A stretch of 64,000 nucleotides of DNA from Serratia silvae (lineage in GTDB: Bacteria > Pseudomonadota > Gammaproteobacteria > Enterobacterales > Enterobacteriaceae). Shown piece after piece: positions 1 to 10,405 of the stretch (positions are counted from its first letter, which is position 1; the number at the start of each line of letters is the position of its first letter). The notes beneath the pieces are model-generated. The model searched no databases. It saw only the letters and a program-made list of their open reading frames with translations, and was not told where the DNA came from. The translations under genes and the position numbers were made by a program. Location: positions 124,001-188,000 of the forward strand of contig NZ_JAGQDC010000003.1 of NCBI RefSeq assembly GCF_023282985.1. The letters are read 5' to 3'.

Positions 1-784
1 ATCTATTGCGGGAGGTCGAGATAAATTTACCCTCTTAAATATTCACGACTGCCGTACCAAAACAGATAAAGAACGGGATACCTTGACCAATGAATTGCTG
101 AGTAAGTTTGGCAAAGTCTGGCCGTGGCTGCTGATCCCGCCTGTCTTTGGCCCTGGAGCCAAACCGCCCTATATTCCACCTGTCCCGATTCCAGGGAAAC
201 ATCCGGAACCGAAACCATTACCTGGGGGGAGTCCAATCCCAACTCATAGCAGAAACCTTATGGAGCCTTGGACTCAACAAGAAACGCTGGTGGTTCAGGA
301 AGCTCAATCCATTGGCGGGTTGGCAGGGGAGCTTTATGAGGAGACGTTGGCGGTTCTCAAAGGCACCGCGGTCTGGATGCAAGAAGCCGGTGAATGGATG
401 TATGACCAGGGCAGAGAGGCCTATGTTTGGCTAAAGGAAGGTGTAACCGATCTGGCGAAATCCTCGGTGATTTTTACCATCGCACAGGTATTGGAGCTAT
501 ATCTTTTGGTCAAAAAGTGGACCGATTGGACCATTGAGTTTATAAAATCCATCACTTTTATCGATGTCCTTTGGGTATTCGGGGGCATTGTTGTTGGTAT
601 CGCCATTGGTGTGGTGGCTGGAGTTATCGCGGTACCGGCGAGCGTTTATGCAGCTATTGCCGGGTTGTTGGGTTTATTGGGGGTGTCGACTGCCGCCACT
701 GCGGATGATCGCCCTAATGGCAGTATTCCCAGTAGCGACCTTATTCTTATGCTTGAGCAGTATGAGCTGGAAAACCAACATTAA
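1..784 (+). CDS. C-terminal part of a probable type VI secretion effector (5' end outside window)
   Basis: The reading frame is open from the window edge, so this is the tail of a longer gene. A TTG at 83 is the first possible start inside the window, but it has no convincing ribosome binding site. The visible part has a proline/glycine-rich linker (about positions 143-230), then a helical stretch, then a strongly hydrophobic Gly/Ala/Val-rich segment (about 563-700) that could be one long or two short membrane helices, and a polar tail. I do not recognise the family. The effector call rests on context: it lies 41 bases upstream of a DUF3396-type immunity gene and a PAAR gene. A membrane-acting (pore-forming) toxin is possible but is inference; it could also be the tail of an adaptor or another T6SS cargo protein. 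Confidence 0.5.
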   Translation, partial: SIAGGRDKFTLLNIHDCRTKTDKERDTLTNELLSKFGKVWPWLLIPPVFGPGAKPPYIPPVPIPGKHPEPKPLPGGSPIPTHSRNLMEPWTQQETLVVQEAQSIGGLAGELYEETLAVLKGTAVWMQEAGEWMYDQGREAYVWLKEGVTDLAKSSVIFTIAQVLELYLLVKKWTDWTIEFIKSITFIDVLWVFGGIVVGIAIGVVAGVIAVPASVYAAIAGLLGLLGVSTAATADDRPNGSIPSSDLILMLEQYELENQH

Positions 785-825
785 GAGTTGGTGTTTGATA
801 TTAAATTAATTAACAGGATGTTAAA

Positions 826-1977
826 ATGAAAACGTACTCAGAGAAAATAACACGCTGGCTTGATGAAATCGAAGCTTATTATGCCGATGAACCAGAGGAA
901 CAGGCTATCCGCCTAGGGTTAACGATGAGTTTTTACTTTCGTTATGGCGGCAGTTATGAAAAGAAATTGAAGCTGGTAGCGTGTTTTGACCGGTTTTACG
1001 CCGAGTACGGCCGATTTTTAAAGAAAAATTATTACTCTGACTTTATTAACATAACAGATAAGAATTACGCTAAAACCCGCCAGGAGTTTATTGATCTCCC
1101 CGACGGCGGGCAATATGAATGGGTGTTGACAAGCACGACTGAAACTTATATATCTGCAGCGTATTCTATATCGACATTAATACCTAGGGCATTTTCTGAA
1201 GCCTTTGATCGAAGTACGCTGGTTGTCAATGTGCCTTGGGATTTTATTTCGACAGAGGAAGGGCTTACGAAGTTCAAGGAGTTGTTTTACTGGTTTTGCC
1301 AACAGTTGGATGTCGATAATGGCTATGCAGGTATATCGCCAATTCTTCCTTATGATGATGAGGATAGATTGTTCCCTAATGAATATTATTTGGCAAAAAA
1401 GTTTTCGGGGCTAACAATCGAAACTACGGATATTGTTACTGGTGGGCGTGAATATGCTGATGAAATCAAAGGTGCCAATTGGATAGTGGCTCTTAGCCCG
1501 CGTTATGTAAAACGATTGGGTGGCGAATCGTGGATTAGAAATTATTTCAAGCTTGATCGTGAAATAACCGTAACTAAGGTAGGAGATACGCTCGTTATGC
1601 AAGCTGGAGAATATCCGGAGCTAGGTGAGGTCAATACCGATGGGCCTCCTGTCAATTATATTCGGCTCAATAGCCTGTTGCGGCCTATCAGAATTAAAAA
1701 ACCGGACCAGCTGCATTACTACTCTGAGTACAAGGACTTGCAGTTTGAGAAGGAGTCGACAGAACGCTGGTTTGCCAGATTTGACGATGGGCCGCTTATC
1801 GTCACCCCCTTACGCGCTGGCTATCCCGCCTTGGTAAGCGGTTTTTGGTCTACCCCGTCTAAACCCAGTTCCCAGGCCTTTATTGCCCAAGGCGAATTTG
1901 CGATGGATGTTCCCGGCCAAGAGCCTGGAACGACGTTATGGCACCTGGAGCGCGAAGCGGCATCTATCGCGGAGTAG
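826..1977 (+). CDS. type VI secretion immunity protein, DUF3396 family
   Basis: Protein of 383 residues resembling the DUF3396 (type VI immunity) family, whose known members protect the producer against the toxin encoded next door, as TsiT does for TseT in Pseudomonas. The start at 826 follows an AGGATG-type binding site at a normal distance. No signal peptide or membrane segment is evident, suggesting a cytoplasmic protein. It sits between the putative effector (41 bases upstream) and a PAAR gene that starts 8 bases after its stop, so the three genes look co-transcribed. Base composition is clearly lower in G+C than the downstream core genes (for example 20 G/C in 60 bases at 1381-1440), as is common for horizontally acquired effector-immunity modules. 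Family assignment is from remembered sequence similarity. Confidence 0.7.
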   Translation: MKTYSEKITRWLDEIEAYYADEPEEQAIRLGLTMSFYFRYGGSYEKKLKLVACFDRFYAEYGRFLKKNYYSDFINITDKNYAKTRQEFIDLPDGGQYEWVLTSTTETYISAAYSISTLIPRAFSEAFDRSTLVVNVPWDFISTEEGLTKFKELFYWFCQQLDVDNGYAGISPILPYDDEDRLFPNEYYLAKKFSGLTIETTDIVTGGREYADEIKGANWIVALSPRYVKRLGGESWIRNYFKLDREITVTKVGDTLVMQAGEYPELGEVNTDGPPVNYIRLNSLLRPIRIKKPDQLHYYSEYKDLQFEKESTERWFARFDDGPLIVTPLRAGYPALVSGFWSTPSKPSSQAFIAQGEFAMDVPGQEPGTTLWHLEREAASIAE

Positions 1978-1985
1978 AGGGCGGT

Positions 1986-2252
1986 ATGAGAGCAAAAATA
2001 CAAGGCAGGAAGATCATCCAGAAAGGGGACACTACTACCACCGGCGGGGCCGTTCTTGGCGGTTCAGCATGGGTTAACCAGACTCAGGGTATCGCCTGCA
2101 AAGGCGACCCGGTATTCTGCCCGGCGTGTAAAACTACCGGCTCCATTGCGGAAGGTTCGTCATTACTCAATATACAGGACGTCGCTGTTGCCCTGGAGGG
2201 CCATAGGGTCAACTGTGGCTGTCCAAATGGCTGCCGTTTGGCGGTTTCCTGA
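1986..2252 (+). CDS. PAAR domain protein (T6SS spike tip)
   Basis: Protein of 88 residues made of a single PAAR domain. PAAR proteins cap the VgrG trimer at the tip of the type VI secretion needle and bind a metal ion. Visible motifs are GDTTTTGGAVL near the N terminus, ACKGDPVFCPACK in the middle and GHRVNCGCPNGC near the C terminus, which supply the Cys/His residues typical of this family. I chose the ATG at 1986, 8 bases after the immunity gene stop, because the upstream in-frame ATG at 1938 lies inside the immunity gene and would add residues unrelated to PAAR. As a PAAR-only protein it probably delivers the upstream effector non-covalently. It is the last gene of the module. Confidence 0.88.
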   Translation: MRAKIQGRKIIQKGDTTTTGGAVLGGSAWVNQTQGIACKGDPVFCPACKTTGSIAEGSSLLNIQDVAVALEGHRVNCGCPNGCRLAVS

Positions 2253-2359
2253 GAAATTAGCCCCGGTGGCAACGCCTTATTCCTTGCTGCTTGTCGCCTG
2301 CGGCTTTAGACTGTATCGCCTATTTTTTCCCAATTAGCTAGCTGAAGAAGTGAATACCC

Positions 2360-3430
2360 ATGCGCGTCGCCGATTTTTCTTTTGAGCTCCCCGAGTCTTT
2401 GATTGCCCGCTATCCACAACCTGAGCGCAGCGGTTGCCGTTTGCTGCAGCTGGACGGGCCGAGCGGAGGCCTGACGCACGGCGTGTTCACCGATCTGTTG
2501 GCTAACCTGGAAGCGGGCGATCTGCTGGTGTTCAACAATACCCGCGTGATCCCTGCGCGCCTGTTTGGCCGGAAGGTCAGCGGCGGCAAGATAGAAGTGC
2601 TGGTCGAGCGGGTGTTGGACGATCATCGTGTGCTGGCCCATGTGCGTGCCTCCAAATCCCCCAAGCCGGGCACCGAACTGCTGCTGGGTGATGATGAAAG
2701 CATTGCTGCCACCATGGTCGCACGCCATGACACGCTGTTTGAACTGCGCTTTAACGATGATCGTGACGTGTTCACCATCCTCAACTCGGTGGGCCATATG
2801 CCGCTGCCGCCGTATATCGATCGCCCGGATGAAGATGCTGACCGCGAGCTGTATCAGACCGTCTACAGCGAAAAGCCGGGAGCCGTAGCGGCTCCGACGG
2901 CGGGCCTGCATTTTGATGAGCCACTGCTGGCTGCGTTGCGCGCCAAGGGCATTGAGATGGCGTTTGTCACCTTGCACGTTGGCGCTGGCACCTTCCAGCC
3001 GGTGCGGGTGGAAACCATTGAAGAGCATGTGATGCATGCGGAATACGCCGAAGTGCCGCAGGATGTGGTGGATGCGGTATTGGCCTGTAAGGCGCGAGGC
3101 AAAAGGGTGGTTGCCGTGGGCACCACTTCGGTGCGTTCGCTGGAAAGCGCGGCCAATGCTTGCCAGGATGCGCTGATCGCGCCCTTCTTCGGCGATACCA
3201 GCATCTTTATCTATCCGGGATATCACTATCAGGTGATCGATGCGCTGGTGACTAACTTCCACCTGCCGGAATCGACGCTGATCATGCTGGTCTCGGCGTT
3301 TGCTGGCTATAAAAACACCATGAACGCCTATCATCAGGCGGTGGCCGAGCAGTACCGTTTCTTCAGCTACGGTGATGCGATGTTTATCAGCCGTAATCCA
3401 CTGGCGGAAAGCGAATCCGTCGGGGAATAA
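2360..3430 (+). CDS. queA: S-adenosylmethionine:tRNA ribosyltransferase-isomerase
   Basis: Cytoplasmic enzyme of 356 residues that transfers and isomerises the ribose of S-adenosylmethionine onto 7-aminomethyl-7-deazaguanine in the wobble position of Asp, Asn, His and Tyr tRNAs, forming epoxyqueuosine. Length equals the E. coli protein and conserved motifs are present, including [12 protein letters not shown] near residue 58 and the PTAGLHFDE segment in the middle. The ATG at 2360 gives the expected N terminus [12 protein letters not shown]. It heads the queA-tgt-yajC-secD-secF cluster in the same order as E. coli, and tgt, the preceding enzyme of the pathway, follows 72 bases downstream. A long open frame on the opposite strand across this gene is an artefact of its codon bias. 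Confidence 0.98.
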   Translation: MRVADFSFELPESLIARYPQPERSGCRLLQLDGPSGGLTHGVFTDLLANLEAGDLLVFNNTRVIPARLFGRKVSGGKIEVLVERVLDDHRVLAHVRASKSPKPGTELLLGDDESIAATMVARHDTLFELRFNDDRDVFTILNSVGHMPLPPYIDRPDEDADRELYQTVYSEKPGAVAAPTAGLHFDEPLLAALRAKGIEMAFVTLHVGAGTFQPVRVETIEEHVMHAEYAEVPQDVVDAVLACKARGKRVVAVGTTSVRSLESAANACQDALIAPFFGDTSIFIYPGYHYQVIDALVTNFHLPESTLIMLVSAFAGYKNTMNAYHQAVAEQYRFFSYGDAMFISRNPLAESESVGE

Positions 3431-4627
<1,197 letters not shown>

Positions 4628-4660
4628 ATTAATAATTGAAAACTTAATGAGGGAATTTTA

Positions 4661-4993
4661 ATGAGCTTTTTCATTTCCGATGCAGTGGCAGCAGCAGGGG
4701 CTCCAGCTCAGGGTAGCCCGTACTCTCTGATCATTATGCTGGTGGTGTTTGGCCTGATCTTCTATTTCATGATCCTGCGCCCACAGCAGAAACGCGCTAA
4801 AGAGCACAAAAAACTGATGGACTCCATCGGCAAGGGTGATGAAGTGTTGACCACCGGTGGCCTGATTGGCCGTGTCACTAAAGTGGCAGATACCGGTATC
4901 ATTGCCATCGCGCTGAATGACACCACGGAAGTGATGATCAAGCGTGACTTCGTGGCGGCCGTTCTGCCGAAAGGTACTATGAAGGCCCTGTAA
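4661..4993 (+). CDS. yajC: Sec translocon accessory protein YajC
   Basis: Small inner-membrane protein of 110 residues, the same size as E. coli YajC. It has one membrane helix (about residues 23-40, rich in Ile, Leu, Val and Phe) followed by a basic cytoplasmic segment beginning [12 protein letters not shown] and a small folded domain. YajC forms a complex with SecD and SecF that assists protein export and associates with YidC. The ATG at 4661 follows a GAGGGA binding site. The gene lies 33 bases after tgt and 25 bases before secD, consistent with one transcript for queuosine and secretion genes. Confidence 0.97.
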   Translation: MSFFISDAVAAAGAPAQGSPYSLIIMLVVFGLIFYFMILRPQQKRAKEHKKLMDSIGKGDEVLTTGGLIGRVTKVADTGIIAIALNDTTEVMIKRDFVAAVLPKGTMKAL

Positions 4994-5018
4994 TTTTGTT
5001 TTCCCTAAGGGAACTGCC

Positions 5019-6866
5019 GTGCTAAACCGTTATCCTCTGTGGAAGTATCTGATGCTGATCGTGGTGATCCTCGTCGGACTGCTATATGCGCTTCCCAACA
5101 TTTACGGAGAGGATCCGGCCGTACAAATCACTGGTGCGCGCGGAGTCGCCGCCAGTGAAACTACGCTGGACCAAGTCCGTACTGTATTAGAAAAAGACAA
5201 TATTGCGAGCAAGTCGATTGCGCTGGAAAACGGTGCCATTCTGGCTCGCTTTAAAGATCCTGACGTTCAGCTGCGCGCCCGTGAAGCCTTGGTGGCGGAA
5301 CTGGGCGACAAATACGTCGTCGCATTGAACCTCGCCCCGGCAACACCTGCCTGGTTGGCGATGCTCAACGCCGAGCCGATGAAGCTGGGTCTGGATTTAC
5401 GTGGTGGTGTGCACTTCCTGATGGAAGTCGACATGGACACCGCACTGAGCAAGCTGCAAGAACAAACCATGGATACCCTGCGCAGCGAACTGCGTGAAAA
5501 GGGTATTCCTTACGCTGCGATCCGCAAGTTGGACAACAACGGCGTGGAAGTGCGCTTTCGTGACAACGCCGCTCGCGACCAGGCCATCAGCTACATGACG
5601 CCACGTCAGCGCGATCTGGTGCTTTCTGCCAACGGCAGCAACACCCTGAAAGCAACGATGACCGACGCTCGCCTGAGCGAAGCACGTGAGTATGCGGTGC
5701 AGCAGAACATCACCATCCTGCGTAATCGTGTCAACCAGCTCGGCGTTGCCGAACCGTTGGTACAGCGCCAGGGTGCCGATCGTATCGTTGTTGAGTTGCC
5801 GGGTATCCAGGATACGGCGCGCGCCAAAGAAATTTTGGGTGCGACCGCTACGCTGGAATTCCGCCTGGTGAATACCAACGCGGATGCGACCGCTGCGGCC
5901 AATGGCCGTGTGCCGGGCGACTCCGAGGTGAAATACACCCGTGAAGGCCAACCGGTTGTGCTGTACAAGCGTGTCATCCTGACCGGTGACCACATTACAG
6001 ACTCCACCTCCAGCACCGATGAATACAACCAGCCACAGGTTAATATCTCGCTGGACAGTGCTGGTGGTACTGCCATGTCCAACTTCACCAAAGACAGCAT
6101 TGGTAAACCAATGGCAACGCTGTTCGTGGAGTATAAAGACAGCGGCAAGAAAGATGCCAACGGCCGTGCAGTGCTGGTGAAACAGGAAGAAGTGATCAAC
6201 GTGGCGAACATTCAGTCACGTCTGGGTAACAGCTTCCGTATCACCGGTATCAGCAACCCGAACGAAGCACGTCAGCTGTCGCTGCTGCTGCGTGCCGGTG
6301 CGTTGATTGCGCCTATCCAGATCGTGGAAGAGCGTACCATCGGCCCAACCTTGGGGCAGCAGAACATTACCCAAGGCTTGGAAGCTTGCCTGTGGGGCCT
6401 GGTGGCTTCGATCGTCTTTATGGTGGTGTGGTACCGCAAGTTTGGCCTGATCGCCTCTACGGCGCTGATGGCTAACCTGGTGCTGATTGTTGGCGTGATG
6501 TCTCTGTTACCAGGGGCGACGCTAACCATGCCGGGGATTGCCGGTATCGTGCTGACGCTGGCGGTGGCGGTTGACGCCAACGTACTGATAAACGAACGTA
6601 TCAAGGAGGAACTGAAGAATGGACGCTCCATTCAGCAGGCCATCCATGAGGGCTATAAAGGCGCGTTCTCCAGTATCGTTGATGCCAATATCACCACCTT
6701 GATCACCGCGATCATTCTGTACGCAGTCGGTACCGGTTCGATCAAGGGCTTTGCAATTACCACCGCAATCGGTGTGGCGACGTCCATGTTCACCGCGATT
6801 GTCGGTACCCGTGCCATCGTCAACCTGCTTTACGGCGGCAAGCGCATTAACAAGCTGTCTATCTGA
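5019..6866 (+). CDS. secD: protein translocase subunit SecD
   Basis: Inner-membrane protein of 615 residues, the expected length, that with SecF uses the proton gradient to pull translocating proteins into the periplasm. The N-terminal membrane helix (about residues 9-27) is followed by a large periplasmic region with the conserved [15 protein letters not shown] segment, and a C-terminal bundle of five helices containing the [17 protein letters not shown] motif typical of SecD and RND relatives. The start is GTG at 5019 after a TAAGGGA binding site. secF begins 10 bases after its stop, so the two are translationally linked. Confidence 0.98.
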   Translation: MLNRYPLWKYLMLIVVILVGLLYALPNIYGEDPAVQITGARGVAASETTLDQVRTVLEKDNIASKSIALENGAILARFKDPDVQLRAREALVAELGDKYVVALNLAPATPAWLAMLNAEPMKLGLDLRGGVHFLMEVDMDTALSKLQEQTMDTLRSELREKGIPYAAIRKLDNNGVEVRFRDNAARDQAISYMTPRQRDLVLSANGSNTLKATMTDARLSEAREYAVQQNITILRNRVNQLGVAEPLVQRQGADRIVVELPGIQDTARAKEILGATATLEFRLVNTNADATAAANGRVPGDSEVKYTREGQPVVLYKRVILTGDHITDSTSSTDEYNQPQVNISLDSAGGTAMSNFTKDSIGKPMATLFVEYKDSGKKDANGRAVLVKQEEVINVANIQSRLGNSFRITGISNPNEARQLSLLLRAGALIAPIQIVEERTIGPTLGQQNITQGLEACLWGLVASIVFMVVWYRKFGLIASTALMANLVLIVGVMSLLPGATLTMPGIAGIVLTLAVAVDANVLINERIKEELKNGRSIQQAIHEGYKGAFSSIVDANITTLITAIILYAVGTGSIKGFAITTAIGVATSMFTAIVGTRAIVNLLYGGKRINKLSI

Positions 6867-6876
6867 GGAGTGCGTT

Positions 6877-7845
6877 GTGGCACAGGATTATACTGTTGAA
6901 CAACTCAACTACGGCCGTAAAGTCTATGACTTTATGCGCTGGGATTACGTGGCCTTCGGCATCTCTTTGGTGCTGTTGGTAGCGTCGATCGCCACCATGT
7001 CCGTGCGTGGGTTTAACTGGGGTCTGGATTTCACCGGTGGTACGGTGATTGAAATTACTCTGGAACAACCCGCGAATCTGGACCTGATGCGCGATACGTT
7101 GGAAAAAGCCGGGTTCCAGGACCCGATTATCCAGAACTTTGGCAGCAGCCGTGACGTGATGGTGCGTATGCCACCAGCGGTCGGTACCGCAGGCCAGGAA
7201 CTGGGTAACAAAGTTATTGGCGTGATCAACGAATCAGTCGATAAGAACGCGTCCGTCAAGCGTATTGAATTCGTTGGCCCGAGCGTAGGGGCAGAGCTGG
7301 CACAAACCGGCGGCATGGCGCTGTTGGTGGCGTTGATCTGTATCCTGATTTACGTGGGCTTCCGTTTTGAATGGCGTTTGGCCGCAGGGGCCGTTATCGC
7401 CCTGGCGCACGACGTGGTTATCACGATGGGCGTGTTGTCGCTGTTCCATATCGAGATTGACCTGACCATCGTGGCATCCTTGATGTCGGTGATCGGTTAC
7501 TCGCTGAACGACAGTATCGTGGTTTCTGACCGTATTCGTGAGAACTTCCGCAAGATCCGTCGCGGTACGCCTTATGAAATCATGAACGTCTCGCTGACGC
7601 AGACGCTGAGCCGTACCATCATGACCTCCGCCACTACGTTGATGGTGGTTCTGATGCTGTACATCTTCGGCGGCGCGATGCTGCAGGGCTTCTCACTGAC
7701 CATGCTGATCGGTGTGTCTATCGGTACCATATCTTCTATCTACGTCGCCTCTGCGCTGGCGTTGAAACTGGGTATGAAACGCGAACACATGCTGCAGCAG
7801 AAAGTGGAGAAAGAGGGCGCCGATCAGCCTTCTATCCTGCCGTGA
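6877..7845 (+). CDS. secF: protein translocase subunit SecF
   Basis: Inner-membrane partner of SecD, 322 residues. The start is GTG at 6877, 10 bases after secD and preceded by TGAGGAG; an ATG at 6751 lies inside secD and is rejected. One N-terminal helix, a periplasmic domain starting [13 protein letters not shown], and a C-terminal five-helix bundle with the motif [20 protein letters not shown] are all visible. It is the last gene of the queA operon; a strong intrinsic terminator begins 46 bases downstream. In E. coli yajD and tsx follow here, whereas this genome has the tetrathionate locus instead. Confidence 0.97.
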   Translation: MAQDYTVEQLNYGRKVYDFMRWDYVAFGISLVLLVASIATMSVRGFNWGLDFTGGTVIEITLEQPANLDLMRDTLEKAGFQDPIIQNFGSSRDVMVRMPPAVGTAGQELGNKVIGVINESVDKNASVKRIEFVGPSVGAELAQTGGMALLVALICILIYVGFRFEWRLAAGAVIALAHDVVITMGVLSLFHIEIDLTIVASLMSVIGYSLNDSIVVSDRIRENFRKIRRGTPYEIMNVSLTQTLSRTIMTSATTLMVVLMLYIFGGAMLQGFSLTMLIGVSIGTISSIYVASALALKLGMKREHMLQQKVEKEGADQPSILP

Positions 7846-7890
7846 TTGCCCGGTGTGCGGCTGAATAAGCCACGCACCGTCTGAACCAGA

Positions 7891-7924
7891 TGCCGGTCAG
7901 TTTACGCTGACCGGCATTTTTTTT
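7891..7924 (+). terminator. intrinsic terminator of the queA-secF operon
   Basis: Perfect 10-bp stem (7891-7900 with 7907-7916), 6-base loop and a run of eight T from 7917. It points in the secF direction. Its 3' arm and T-run lie within the last codons of the convergent ttrR gene. Confidence 0.92.
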
Positions 7925-8516
7925 GCTCCTGCGCCGCCAACAGGTTTAGCGAACTCACCAATTCCGCCAGGCTGGTCGCTTGCATCTTCTCCATCACTTT
8001 AGAGCGGTGTACCTCAACGGTGCGTACGGCGACGAAGTAACGATCGGCGATGGCCTTGTTGGTCATACCGGCGGCAACGGCGCTGGCGATATCACGCTCG
8101 CGTGAGGTCAGCGTACTGAAACGCTGCTGCAACTGGTAGCGCTCCACCTGACGTTGAGAATGGGCAATCCCCCGGTCTAACGCGGCGATCAGCGGTGCGG
8201 TAGCAATCGGTTTTTGCAGGAAATCCAACGCCCCCAATTTCATCTCCGCTACCGCCATAGCGATATCGCCATGGCCGGTAACGATCACCACTGCCAGCGT
8301 ACTTTCCTGTTCGCGAAGCCGCTGATGGATTTGCTGCCCATCGATCCCCGGCATGCGAATATCCAGCACCACGACGCCGCATTGGTAAGGGGCGACTTGG
8401 TCGATAAAGCTTTGGCTGTCGTTCCAGATCTGCACCTGATAGTCCAGCCCTTCAAGTAAAAAGCGGCTAGCGTCGGTGACTGCCAGATCGTCATCGACCA
8501 GATGTATCAGCGCCAT
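7902..8516 (-). CDS. ttrR: tetrathionate response regulator TtrR
   Basis: Two-component response regulator of 204 residues. The N-terminal receiver domain has the acidic pair near residues 8-10, the phosphoryl-accepting Asp at residue 52 (VVVLDIRMPG) and the QKP lysine near residue 102. A LuxR-type helix-turn-helix occupies about residues 135-195 (LTSRERDIASAVAAG, then TVEVHRSKVMEKM). In Salmonella TtrR with TtrS activates the tetrathionate reductase operon when tetrathionate is present. The start at 8516 overlaps the 3' end of ttrS by 10 bases, indicating translational coupling. The assignment rests on the adjacent ttrS and ttrBCA genes as well as the domain order. Confidence 0.92.
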   Translation of the reverse strand: MALIHLVDDDLAVTDASRFLLEGLDYQVQIWNDSQSFIDQVAPYQCGVVVLDIRMPGIDGQQIHQRLREQESTLAVVIVTGHGDIAMAVAEMKLGALDFLQKPIATAPLIAALDRGIAHSQRQVERYQLQQRFSTLTSRERDIASAVAAGMTNKAIADRYFVAVRTVEVHRSKVMEKMQATSLAELVSSLNLLAAQEQKKCRSA

Positions 8517-10252
8517 GGCGAGTTTCCTTCTTGCTTGATCCCAGGGAAGAGCAGGGTAACGCGTAGCCCCTGCCGTTGTGGCGATATCGAATAATTTTCC
8601 AGCGTCAGTTCACCCTGTTGGCTTCTCAGCAGCCGCTGGCAGATCACCAACCCCAGGCCAAGCCCTTCCGATTTAGTGCTGCGGAAAGGCACGAACGGCT
8701 GTGCTAACTGTTCGGCGCTGAGGCCGCCGCCGTCATCTTCCAGTATCAGCGTTTGCCGAACACCATCGGTTTCCAGCCGTAGGGTGATCTGCCGGGAACC
8801 GGCCTGCAAACTGTTGCTTAACAAGTTGGTGAGCACCTGCTCCAACAACGTAGCCTGGCTATACAACTGGTTTTTCGGGGCGATGATGATCGCCAGGCGG
8901 CACTGCGGGTAATGCTGTTCGATGCGCATCAGCTTGATGACGTTTTCTACCAGGGGGCGCAGCGTTAGCCATTGTGCGCTTTCATGGTGCGGCGTTTTGC
9001 TGACCCATTGGCGCAGATTGACGATAGTTTCTGCCCCTCGCTGAGCCTGTTGGCCAATCTGTTCGAGGATCGGTAACAGCTCGTGCTGCGGATCGCTGCG
9101 CTCAAGGCGAATACGGCAGCCCTCGGCGTAGTGACGTATTGCCCCCAGAGGCTGGTTAAGTTCGTGAGCAAAACCGGAAGCCATCTCACCCAGGGTACTT
9201 AGGCGCTGTGCGCGGGCTAGCGCCGCTTCTCTGGCCCGCAGCGTCAGATGCATTTGTTCTAGCTCGCGCCCACGCTGGCGAACCAGGTGGCCGATCCACA
9301 GATGGTTAGCGCCGAGCAGCAACATACCCCCGGTGATCGTGCCAAGCAGGAGCAGATGTTGCAATGCCCAGCTATGGACCTCCTGCCAGAGTGAACGCTG
9401 TGCCGGATGGCGATCCAGATCGCGCAGCAGTTGGTCTACCTGGCGGGATGAAGCGGGAGCTCCCCAGGTAGGGAGGCCAGGGATATTCACTTGCAATAGC
9501 TGGCGGGTCAGTTCATCGACCAAGGGATCGGGCACGTGGTTTAAAGCGGCAAACGACCAGTTGGGGTAAAGTACGCTGCTGGTCAGGCAGGGTTGTTCGC
9601 TGGTTTTGGCCTGCAGCGCACGGTAATCACTGGCCCTGAGTAATCCCTCTGCCTCCATCTCCTCCAACAGACAAACCGGCACGATAGCTGCGTCCAGTGC
9701 CCGATCGCGTAGCAGGTAAAGCAGGGCGTCTACCGGATAACCGCTGAAGTGCAGTTGCAGATCTTTTTCCGGGTGCACGCCCGCGGCCAGCAGCTCTTTA
9801 TAACCCAGCAGATAGCCGCCAAAAGCGTCAGGGGCGACCGCGCCAACTTTTTTACCGGTAAGCTGATTGGCTTTGGCCACGGTGCTATCGCGGCGTACCA
9901 ATATCACGCTGCCTACCACGTTATTTGAGGCGCTCTGCAGATTTCTATTGGAACGTAATGACACCAGCCAGCGTAGTGGGTAGCTATTGTCTAACTGAAT
10001 ATACTGCGCCGGGTTGGTGAGCAGAAAATCGACCTGGCCGTTACTGACGGCTTCCCCCATATCGGCCAGGTTTAGCGGCAACAGTTGAAAACTTTCATCA
10101 GGGAATTGACGATTAATATGGTCGATTAACGGTTGCCATTGTGCGAGGGCGTGGGCATCGCCGCGCAGAGCCAGCACGGCGATGGTCCATTGCCCCGCCC
10201 AGACCGGGCTCAACCAGCCGCATAGCAAGATCATCAGTACTGCTTTTTTCAC
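8507..10252 (-). CDS. ttrS: tetrathionate sensor histidine kinase TtrS
   Basis: Membrane sensor kinase of 581 residues. The N terminus is a cleavable signal-like segment (residues 1-19) followed by a periplasmic PhnD-type solute-binding domain (about 20-290), one membrane helix (about 298-320), a dimerisation domain with the phosphorylated His at residue 363 in GFAHELNQPLGAI, and an ATPase domain with NLLSNSLQAG, EDDGGGLS and EGLGLGL. In Salmonella this protein senses extracellular tetrathionate. The start has GGAGATG just upstream. It is transcribed divergently from ttrB across a 153-base region that contains a candidate operator. Confidence 0.93.
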   Translation of the reverse strand: MKKAVLMILLCGWLSPVWAGQWTIAVLALRGDAHALAQWQPLIDHINRQFPDESFQLLPLNLADMGEAVSNGQVDFLLTNPAQYIQLDNSYPLRWLVSLRSNRNLQSASNNVVGSVILVRRDSTVAKANQLTGKKVGAVAPDAFGGYLLGYKELLAAGVHPEKDLQLHFSGYPVDALLYLLRDRALDAAIVPVCLLEEMEAEGLLRASDYRALQAKTSEQPCLTSSVLYPNWSFAALNHVPDPLVDELTRQLLQVNIPGLPTWGAPASSRQVDQLLRDLDRHPAQRSLWQEVHSWALQHLLLLGTITGGMLLLGANHLWIGHLVRQRGRELEQMHLTLRAREAALARAQRLSTLGEMASGFAHELNQPLGAIRHYAEGCRIRLERSDPQHELLPILEQIGQQAQRGAETIVNLRQWVSKTPHHESAQWLTLRPLVENVIKLMRIEQHYPQCRLAIIIAPKNQLYSQATLLEQVLTNLLSNSLQAGSRQITLRLETDGVRQTLILEDDGGGLSAEQLAQPFVPFRSTKSEGLGLGLVICQRLLRSQQGELTLENYSISPQRQGLRVTLLFPGIKQEGNSPWR

Positions 10253-10319
10253 ATCATCTCCATTTTTATGATCTCGATCGCCTGCCAGAATTGTTCTGGA
10301 TCAAGCCGCAATAGGGAAT

Positions 10320-10353
10320 GTGGTAAACCACAATATGGGTGGTCGCGCACCAC
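10320..10353. promoter_or_regulatory. candidate TtrR operator: two GTGGT/ACCAC inverted repeats
   Basis: Two inverted repeats share the same arms: GTGGTAAACCAC at 10320-10331 (2-base spacer) and GTGGTCGCGCACCAC at 10339-10353 (5-base spacer). Their centres are about 20 bp, or two helical turns, apart, in the ttrS-ttrB divergent region and 52 bases or more before the ttrB start. This is the placement expected for an activator such as TtrR. Assignment to TtrR is inference; I do not recall a published consensus to compare. Confidence 0.45.
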
Positions 10354-10405
10354 TTTTACACTCCTTTGTATCAGCTCCCCGGTTGATACTTTTTGGGAGA
10401 AATCA

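Noticed and set aside
2306-3334. 342-codon open frame antisense to queA
   Set aside because: It has no recognisable family and its openness follows from the codon bias of queA, which is clearly real.
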